From the NCBI GenBank assembly GCA_047639615.1, contig JBLIOL010000363.1, positions 1-5,048 of the forward strand: a stretch of 5,048 nt of DNA. The letters run 5' to 3'. Shown in pieces: positions 1 through 5,048 of the stretch. Origin of the DNA: CAYWNK01 sp047639615. Lineage in GTDB: Bacteria > Planctomycetota > UBA1135 > GCA-002686595. Every line of letters begins with the position of its first letter. The stretch's first letter is position 1. The translations under genes were made by a program, and so were the position numbers. Under the pieces are notes generated by a model, which searched no databases, was not told the DNA's origin, and worked only from the letters and a program-made list of their open reading frames with translations.

Positions 1-897
1 GACGGACGCAGCCACGAGGTCTACAGCACCGGCCTGCGCACACCCAACGGCATGGGCATGTCCCCGGACGGCCGCCCCTTGGTTAGCGACAACCAGGGCA
101 ACTGGATCCCCGCCTCCAAGATCTCCCTCGGAAAGCCCGGTGCCTTCCACGGCGTCTTCCCAGCCATCAACACCAACGGCCCCGGCAAGCAGACCCGCGA
201 AGACTTCGACCAGCCCGTGATCTGGATGCCCCAAAGCTTGGACTCCTCCAGCGGCGGCCAACTCTGGCTCGATGATGATCGCTTCGGTCCCCTAGCCGGC
301 CGCTACCTGCACACCAGCTTCGGCAAGGGTTGGATGTACGTGCTGATGGTCGAGGATCTCGGCGACGTAGCCCAAGCCGGCATCTACCGCCTGCCCTTCC
401 AGTTCGACGCCGGCCTGCAACGCCTGCGCACCAACCCGAGCGACGGCCAGGTCTACACCGTCGGCCTCTCCGGCTGGCAAGGCCCCGGGGGCGGCGCGGA
501 CGGCTGCTTGCAGCGGCTGCGCTACACGGGCAAGCCGAGCAGCATGCTGCTCGAATCCAACGCCCGCCCGGGCCGCGTGGAGCTGACCTTCAGCGCCCCG
601 CTCAACCGCGAGCTCTCGCTCTCCAAGGACAACTACCGCGCCAAGCGCTGGAACTACCTCTGGACCCGCAACTACGGCTCCGACCACTACTCCCTGCTAA
701 GCCCCGGCCAAAAGGGCGAGGACAACGTCTCCATCACCAGCCTCGAACTCAGCGCCGACGGCAAGACCCTCTCCGTGGGCCTCGCCGACCTCGTCCCCGT
801 GCACCAACTCATGCTCGAGTTCGACCTGCTAGGCGCCGACGGCAAGCCGGTGACCGAGCAGCTCTACATGACAATCAACCGCATCCCGGAGGACTGA
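1..897 (+). CDS. PQQ-dependent sugar dehydrogenase-like (membrane-bound dehydrogenase type) protein, C-terminal part
   Basis: The reading frame is open from the first base of the window and ends at TGA 895-897, giving 298 codons. The true start is upstream, so the internal ATG at 52 is not the start. Residues 1 to about 177 look like the last blades of a beta-propeller of the sorbosone/glucose dehydrogenase type. Visible motifs are LRTPNG (12-17), a SPDGR turn followed by SDNQGNWIP (29-37), SFGKGWMY (106-113), GLSGWQG (155-161) and RLRYTGKP (172-179). From about 180 to 298 there is a separate beta-rich domain with WNYLWTRNYGS (217-227), a layout I recall from large secreted PVC-group proteins that often also carry a cytochrome c or DUF domain. 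The role is presumably periplasmic or extracellular oxidation or binding of a sugar-like substrate, but this portion shows no haem CxxCH motif, so catalysis cannot be judged. It converges on the sulfatase gene with 8 bases between stops. The family call is by motif memory, not by search. Confidence 0.7.
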   Translation, partial: DGRSHEVYSTGLRTPNGMGMSPDGRPLVSDNQGNWIPASKISLGKPGAFHGVFPAINTNGPGKQTREDFDQPVIWMPQSLDSSSGGQLWLDDDRFGPLAGRYLHTSFGKGWMYVLMVEDLGDVAQAGIYRLPFQFDAGLQRLRTNPSDGQVYTVGLSGWQGPGGGADGCLQRLRYTGKPSSMLLESNARPGRVELTFSAPLNRELSLSKDNYRAKRWNYLWTRNYGSDHYSLLSPGQKGEDNVSITSLELSADGKTLSVGLADLVPVHQLMLEFDLLGADGKPVTEQLYMTINRIPED

Positions 898-917
898 GCA
901 GAAGCTCAGCGACCTTC
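888..917. terminator. Hairpin spanning both convergent stop codons, possible bidirectional terminator
   Basis: CTGAGC (894-899) and GCTCAG (904-909) form a perfect 6-bp stem closed by a 4-base AGAA loop. The stem can extend past a small internal loop, pairing 888-892 with 913-917 (one G-T pair). The plus-strand stop TGA (895-897) lies in the left arm and the minus-strand stop (TCA at 906-908 on the plus strand) in the right arm. No T-run follows on either side, so it is not a canonical intrinsic terminator. It could still end or buffer transcription from both convergent genes. The hairpin is seen directly; the function is inferred. Confidence 0.4.
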
Positions 918-3554
918 CTCGCCGTAGTCCGCGCCCTTGGCGCTGCGTGCGCAGGAGGCGCGCCAGGCGGCGAAGCGTTTACGCAAGCGGACGACGCGGT
1001 CCGAGGCATCGGCGGCGAGGTCGCTGCCCTCGCCTCGATCCTCGGCTAGGTCGAAGAGCAGGAAGGGTAGGCTGTCGATGCCCTCTTTGGCTTCCGCTGC
1101 CTTGCCCTGGTAGATGATCTTGTGAGTGCCGGCCACGTAGGACCATTTGCTGTGGGATTCGAAGGCGATCGGCGGTCGCTTGGTGGAGCCGGACTGCAGC
1201 ATAGGAAGCAGGTCGACACCGTCGAGCGGACGCTCGCTGGGGTAAGGCATGTCGAGCATGGGCAGCAGGGTCGGCAGGATGTCGCTGGTCACTCCACAGA
1301 GTTCCGTGCGCTCACCACCGGCTAGGCCTGCGGGCCATTCGAGAATGGCCGGGACACGCACGCCACCCTCGTAGAGATCACGCTTGCGACCGCGCAGGCC
1401 ACTGGTGACGCCGGGCGCGCCGGTCTTGCCCTCGGGTCCGTTGTCGGAGCAGAACCAGAGCAAGGTGTCATCGAGCACGCCAAGCTCGCGCAGCGCATCA
1501 CGCAGGCGGCCGATCTCGCGGTCCATGGCGCTGATCGCGCCGTAGTAGTGCTGTAGGTCCTCGGGCAGGTGCGCGTAGGGTTTGCGGTCCGCGGGCCCGG
1601 CGATCACGGGCAGGTGCGGCGTGTGGAACCAGATCACGGCCAGGTAGGGCTCATCGGCCTTGACCGCGTCGCGCACGAAGGGCAGGGCACGATCCATGAT
1701 GATGCGACTGTCATCACCCTCAAGGTTTTCGGTTACGCGCTCGCCACGCTCGTTCCAGTATGCCGTGCCGTAGGCGCCGCCGGTCTTGGGGTCCTTCATC
1801 GGATCCCAGGTGGGAACCTTGGCCTCGGTGGAGAAGCAGCGCCCAAAGCCGCGCTGCCAGGGCGGTGCGAAGTGCTTGATGCCGCGCGGTCCACCGCGGT
1901 TCGAATCCTTCACGGTCTTGGTCAGCGTCCCCAGATGCCACTTGCCGAAGTGACCCGTGCGCCAACCGGCCTCGGAGAGCATGCTGCCCAGGGAAAGCTC
2001 CGCCGCTGGCAGGTGCCCGGAGTTCGCACCACGTACTCCGTAGCGATAGGGATGCCGCCCCGTGAGCACGCTGGCGCGAGTGGGACTGCACACCGGGGAC
2101 GCACTGTAGAAGTGATCGAAGACGACGCCGCTCCCCGCCATGGCATCCAGGCAAGGTGTGTTGGCGCCCGACTGCTCGGGCGCACGATTGAAGCCCACGT
2201 CCCCCCAACCGAGATCGTCCGCCATGATCAGGATCACACCCTTGGGGGTCTTGACCTCCGGTGTAACGGGCCAAGGTAGTTTGTCGAGACCGGTGCGTAG
2301 CTTCTTGCGCACAACGCCGAGTTGCTCCTGCTCCAAGGGCGTCTTGAGAGTCGGATCCTCGAGGGTGTCGAAGAGACGCCCGTCCTCAAATAGCTGCCAG
2401 CGCCCGTCGCGGCACCAGCGCTGCGCCGGGACCTTGGGGTTGGACACGGGCCGCGCGCGATAATGAAAGTTGACCCACTCACGATGCACATCAGTGCTTC
2501 CATCGAGGCGCGGCAAAAAACTCCAGCCATCGAACTCCCGATCGGTGGGCATGGCCACATCCGCCGCGTCCAGCAAGGTCGCGAAGACGTCTACCGTGGA
2601 GACGGGATCAGCGATGCGCTGGCCGCCCTCAAGGCGCCCGGGCGCGAAGGCCAAGAATGGCACTCGGCAACCGGCGTCCGTGGGCTGTTTCTTGTCGCCC
2701 TTCACGGACTTGCCATTACGCACCGATCGAATCTGCGGGGAGGTGCCATTGTCCCCAATGAAGAGCAGCAGGGTATTCTCCGCCAGTCCACTCACTTCGA
2801 GGTGATTCACGAGTCGGCCCACCAGACTGTCGAGGTACTCCACGGTCGGCCCGAACTGCTTCGGATCGCTTTTGGTGTTGAAGAGCTCCGCATCTCCATA
2901 GGGCGGCGCGATGAAAGGATCGTGGGGCAGGATCATCGGCCAGAAGAGCAGGAAGGGATCCTCGCCGGCCTCATCGATCCAGCCACGAGCGGCTTGGAGC
3001 GCGAGGTCGGGACCGTACTGATCCTCGCCGCCGACAAACGTCTCACCATCGAAGGTCATGGTCGGTCCCCAATGCCGCTTGCCCAACCGCTCCACCTGCC
3101 ACAGGGCATGGTGATCAAAGCCAGCGTCCTGAGGTAGGGTGCCCTTGCCGCGCTGCTGCTTACCGTAGTGCTCGGCGCCGTAGAGCTGCCACTTGCCCAC
3201 GGCGAAGGTCTGGTAGCCCGCGTCCTTTAGCTCATGGGCGAAGGTGCGCTCGCTTGGATCCAGGATGCTGAAGCCGCGATAGTTGCGCGCGTTGCTGCGG
3301 CCCGTCAGGGTCTCGACCCGCGTTGGCGTGCAGAGCGGCTGGGTGAAGGCATTCTCGAACAAGACCCCTTCGCGAGCGAGGCGGTCTAGGTTCGGAGTGG
3401 CGTAGCTCTCGCCGCCGTAGCAGCCCAGCGTCTCGGCGCCTAGGTCATCGGCGAGGATGACCACCAGGTTCATGCGCTTCGGCGCCTGCCCGGCGGCAAG
3501 GGCAACACTCGACAGCAGGGACCACAACAGAACGAGGGTGGGAGTGCACTTCAT
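906..3554 (-). CDS. Secreted tandem double-domain sulfatase (two complete sulfatase domains in one protein)
   Basis: This protein is predicted to hydrolyse sulfate esters, probably on polysaccharides, in the periplasm or outside the cell. I chose the ATG at 3552-3554 (882 aa) because it begins a good Sec signal peptide: MK, a Leu/Val-rich core, then an ALA-A cleavage site (bases about 3495-3554). An in-frame ATG at 3597-3599 would add 15 residues using codons rare in this gene (ATA, CTT, TCA, CAA). Neither start has a clear ribosome binding site. Residue numbers below count from the upstream ATG. Domain 1 (about 43-445) has metal-binding D51-D52, formylglycine motif CTPTR (C90, R94), K136, H226, D283-N284 and a TDAGCRVP segment (307-314). 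Domain 2 (about 452-890) has D461-D462, CSPTR (C504, R508), GKWHLG (K553, H555), H662, D719-N720 and K739 before EGGVRVP. A typical sulfatase is about 450-550 aa, so this is a two-sulfatase fusion, each half followed by a short C-terminal subdomain. In domain 1 the usual GKWHLG histidine is Gln (Q138). The domains are clearly different sequences, so this is not a recent duplication. Both cysteines would need a formylglycine-generating or anaerobic maturase enzyme encoded elsewhere. The sulfatase family is certain; the substrate is unknown. Confidence 0.93.
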   Translation of the reverse strand: MKCTPTLVLLWSLLSSVALAAGQAPKRMNLVVILADDLGAETLGCYGGESYATPNLDRLAREGVLFENAFTQPLCTPTRVETLTGRSNARNYRGFSILDPSERTFAHELKDAGYQTFAVGKWQLYGAEHYGKQQRGKGTLPQDAGFDHHALWQVERLGKRHWGPTMTFDGETFVGGEDQYGPDLALQAARGWIDEAGEDPFLLFWPMILPHDPFIAPPYGDAELFNTKSDPKQFGPTVEYLDSLVGRLVNHLEVSGLAENTLLLFIGDNGTSPQIRSVRNGKSVKGDKKQPTDAGCRVPFLAFAPGRLEGGQRIADPVSTVDVFATLLDAADVAMPTDREFDGWSFLPRLDGSTDVHREWVNFHYRARPVSNPKVPAQRWCRDGRWQLFEDGRLFDTLEDPTLKTPLEQEQLGVVRKKLRTGLDKLPWPVTPEVKTPKGVILIMADDLGWGDVGFNRAPEQSGANTPCLDAMAGSGVVFDHFYSASPVCSPTRASVLTGRHPYRYGVRGANSGHLPAAELSLGSMLSEAGWRTGHFGKWHLGTLTKTVKDSNRGGPRGIKHFAPPWQRGFGRCFSTEAKVPTWDPMKDPKTGGAYGTAYWNERGERVTENLEGDDSRIIMDRALPFVRDAVKADEPYLAVIWFHTPHLPVIAGPADRKPYAHLPEDLQHYYGAISAMDREIGRLRDALRELGVLDDTLLWFCSDNGPEGKTGAPGVTSGLRGRKRDLYEGGVRVPAILEWPAGLAGGERTELCGVTSDILPTLLPMLDMPYPSERPLDGVDLLPMLQSGSTKRPPIAFESHSKWSYVAGTHKIIYQGKAAEAKEGIDSLPFLLFDLAEDRGEGSDLAADASDRVVRLRKRFAAWRASCARSAKGADYGEEGR

Positions 3555-3687
3555 GGTGCAAGCAAGTATGACCGACCCTTGCGGAGACGGTGAGCGCATC
3601 CGGAGGGATCACGCAGAGGAGCTACCTAGAGCGCGAATCCAAGGAACAGGTAGGGGTAGCCACGATTACGAAGGGTAGCCTCCCTAC
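3555..3687. promoter_or_regulatory. Divergent intergenic region between the sulfatase and asnB
   Basis: This 133-base gap (88 bases if the sulfatase starts at 3599) must hold the promoters of both divergent genes unless one is transcribed from within its neighbour. I could not find a convincing -35/-10 pair on either strand. A CATACT on the minus strand (3565-3570 of the plus strand) resembles a -10 box but lies only about 10 bases from the chosen sulfatase start and has no good -35. Upstream of asnB there is a weak GAAGGG (3670-3675), 12 bases before the ATG, which is long for a Shine-Dalgarno spacer. The role is inferred from gene orientation. Confidence 0.4.
3621..3680. repeat. Three copies of a GGTAGC/GCTACC motif upstream of asnB
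   Basis: The octamer GGGTAGCC occurs at 3654-3661 and again at 3673-3680, start to start 19 bases apart, or close to two helical turns. The inverted core GCTACC lies at 3621-3626. Three copies of the same hexamer core in 60 bases directly before asnB could be binding sites for a regulator, or chance in GC-rich DNA. The second octamer lies 7 bases before the asnB ATG, where a bound protein could block initiation. The repeats are seen; the operator role is a guess. Confidence 0.3.
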
Positions 3688-5048
3688 ATGTGCTCGATCT
3701 TCTGCCTATTGGACCTGGCCGGCCCACCCGAAGAGGGTCGCAGCCTGGCCTTGGAACGCTCCCGTCTCCTACGTCACCGCGGACCCGATTGGAGCGGTAT
3801 TTTCTCCGATGAGCACGCCGTCTTAGCCCACGAGCGTCTGGCCATCGTCGGCGTGGACTCCGGTGCCCAGCCCCTGCAGAGCCCGGACGGCAAGCGCCTG
3901 CTAGCGGTCAACGGCGAGATCTACAACCACACTGAGCTGCGCGCGGAGCTGGCGCCGAACTACGACTTCCAGACCAGCTCCGATTGCGAAGTCATCCTGC
4001 CCCTGTGGGCGGAACTTGGCAGCAACCTGGCCCAGCGCCTGAACGGCATCTTCGCCTTCGTAGCCTACGACTCCGAGACCGGCGACTGGATCATCGGCCG
4101 CGATCCCATCGGCGTGATCCCGCTCTACTGGGGCCGCGACGAGCGCGGGGTGCTCGTGGTTGCCTCCGAAATGAAGGCCCTGCACGGAGTCTGCCCACGC
4201 ATCGAGGAGTTCCCGCCGGGCCACACCTGGAGCAAGGGCCAGGACGAGCCCGTGTCCTACGTCACGAATTCCTGGCGCGAATACGAAGCCTGCAAGGGCG
4301 TCGAAGTGACTCCCCAAGAGGTGCGCGAGTCCCTCGAGTCCGCCGTCCACCGCCAGCTCATGTGCGACACGCCCTACGGCGTGCTGCTCTCGGGTGGATT
4401 GGATAGTTCCGTGGTCGCGGCCGTCGCTGCCAAGTACGCCAGCAAGCGCATCGAGTCCGACGACAAGGACGGTGCCTGGTGGCCGCGCCTGCACTCCTTC
4501 GCCATCGGCCTCGAGGGCTCACCCGATCTCGATGCCGCCCAGCGCGCCGCCGACCACCTCGGCACCGTACATCACCCCTTCACCTTCACGGTGCAGGAGG
4601 GACTCGATGCGCTCTCCGAAGTCATCCGTCACATCGAGACCTACGACGTCACCACCATTCGCGCCTCCACGCCCATGTACCTCTTGGCGCGGCGCATCAA
4701 GGCCATGGGCATCAAGATGGTGCTCTCCGGCGAGGGCGCGGACGAAATCTTCGGCGGCTACCTCTACTTCCACAAGGCGCCCAACGCGCAGGAGTTCCAC
4801 GACGAGACCGTGCGCAAAATCGACAACCTGCACTCCTTCGACTGCCTGCGCGCCAACAAGTCTATGGCGGCTTGGGGCGTGGAAGCGCGCGTGCCTTTCC
4901 TGGACCTAGAGTTCCTGGACCTGGCCATGTCCATGGACGCCGAGCACAAGCTCTGCGGTAAAGGACGCATCGAGAAGCACATCCTGCGCGAGGCTTTCGA
5001 GGGCACTCTCCCCAAGGAAATCCTCTGGCGCCAGAAGGAACAATTCTC
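3688..5048 (+). CDS. asnB: Asparagine synthetase B (glutamine-hydrolysing), 3' end cut by window edge
   Basis: The enzyme makes asparagine and glutamate from aspartate, glutamine and ATP in the cytoplasm, giving AMP and pyrophosphate. The frame is open from ATG 3688 to the window edge (453 complete codons; E. coli AsnB is 554 aa, so about 100 residues are missing). The start is fixed by MCSIF: Cys2 is the nucleophile of the class II (Ntn) glutaminase and must become N-terminal after Met removal. The glutaminase domain (about 2-200) shows RHRGPDWSG (29-37), R50, NGEIYNH (75-81) and D99, matching the glutamine-binding residues of E. coli AsnB, with no gaps over the first 50 residues. The synthetase domain has the ATP pyrophosphatase loop SGGLDSS (235-241), YDVTTIRASTPMYL, SGEGADE (347-353), WGVEARVPFLD and WRQKEQF with catalytic-type K450. 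All key residues visible are present, so the enzyme should be active. It is divergent from the sulfatase gene and has only a weak, distant GAAGGG before it. It belongs to the E. coli/plant-like AsnB group rather than the Bacillus AsnO/AsnH-type paralogues, judged by close motif agreement. Confidence 0.96.
   Translation, partial: MCSIFCLLDLAGPPEEGRSLALERSRLLRHRGPDWSGIFSDEHAVLAHERLAIVGVDSGAQPLQSPDGKRLLAVNGEIYNHTELRAELAPNYDFQTSSDCEVILPLWAELGSNLAQRLNGIFAFVAYDSETGDWIIGRDPIGVIPLYWGRDERGVLVVASEMKALHGVCPRIEEFPPGHTWSKGQDEPVSYVTNSWREYEACKGVEVTPQEVRESLESAVHRQLMCDTPYGVLLSGGLDSSVVAAVAAKYASKRIESDDKDGAWWPRLHSFAIGLEGSPDLDAAQRAADHLGTVHHPFTFTVQEGLDALSEVIRHIETYDVTTIRASTPMYLLARRIKAMGIKMVLSGEGADEIFGGYLYFHKAPNAQEFHDETVRKIDNLHSFDCLRANKSMAAWGVEARVPFLDLEFLDLAMSMDAEHKLCGKGRIEKHILREAFEGTLPKEILWRQKEQF

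Noticed and set aside
330..1049. Arg/Pro/Ala-rich open frame on the plus strand across the end of gene 1
   Set aside because: It is a shifted frame of the dehydrogenase-like gene, very rich in Arg, Pro and His as GC-rich shadows are, and it runs into the antisense of the sulfatase end.
1569..2279. Open frame of 236 codons on the plus strand opposite the sulfatase
   Set aside because: It overlaps the conserved second sulfatase domain, including its formylglycine motif, and its translation shows no family motif. It is a shadow frame.
906..3554. Tandem duplication as the origin of the two sulfatase domains
   Set aside because: Apart from the shared catalytic motifs the two halves differ in sequence and in signature segments (TDAGCRVP against EGGVRVP, GKWQL against GKWHL). 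A fusion of two distinct sulfatases fits better than a recent duplication.
3537..3599. Possible lipoprotein signal (ILAC) in the extended sulfatase N terminus
   Set aside because: The residues before the Cys do not fit a lipobox (Leu at -2, Ile at -3) and no hydrophobic stretch precedes them. The ordinary signal peptide from the downstream ATG explains the region better.
3901..4494. Open frame of 197 codons on the minus strand inside asnB
   Set aside because: It lies antisense to a clearly conserved asnB and has low-complexity Gly/Ala/Val/Asp composition typical of the complement of GC-rich codons. It shows no recognisable domain.
1..5048. A novel defence, mobile or RNA-based system in the window
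   Set aside because: The three genes fill nearly the whole window and belong to known families. No terminal inverted repeats, transposase, integrase, CRISPR repeats, tRNA-like cloverleaf or long structured non-coding stretch was seen.

Overview
The window holds three protein genes, two of them cut by its edges. It is GC-rich, with strong G/C preference at third codon positions. The mix of a sorbosone-dehydrogenase-like propeller protein, a secreted sulfatase and sparse Shine-Dalgarno signals suggests a free-living, probably aquatic bacterium of the Planctomycetota/Verrucomicrobiota (PVC) group. That placement is an inference from gene content; no rRNA or other phylogenetic marker is present.

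Layout. (1) Bases 1-897, plus strand: the C-terminal part of a large secreted protein of the PQQ-dependent sugar dehydrogenase-like / 'membrane-bound dehydrogenase' type. Its start lies upstream of the window. (2) Bases 906-3554, minus strand, convergent with gene 1: one long protein carrying two complete sulfatase domains in tandem behind a signal peptide. Each domain has its own C-x-P-x-R formylglycine motif. The two stop codons are 8 bases apart and lie in the arms of one perfect hairpin, a possible shared bidirectional terminator. (3) Bases 3555-3687: a short divergent intergenic region with a repeated GGTAGC-type motif. (4) Bases 3688 to the right edge, plus strand: a glutamine-hydrolysing asparagine synthetase B very like E. 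coli AsnB, missing about its last 100 residues.

How the genes relate. Genes 1 and 2 encode probably exported proteins of kinds that PVC bacteria carry in large numbers and that are thought to act on sulfated or complex polysaccharides. AsnB is cytoplasmic amino-acid metabolism and shares only the divergent promoter region with the sulfatase. No operon is visible, because neighbouring genes alternate in strand. I saw no RNA gene, mobile element, CRISPR array or defence system. The most distinctive items are the double-sulfatase architecture, the Gln in place of the usual active-site His in its first domain, and the stop-codon hairpin.
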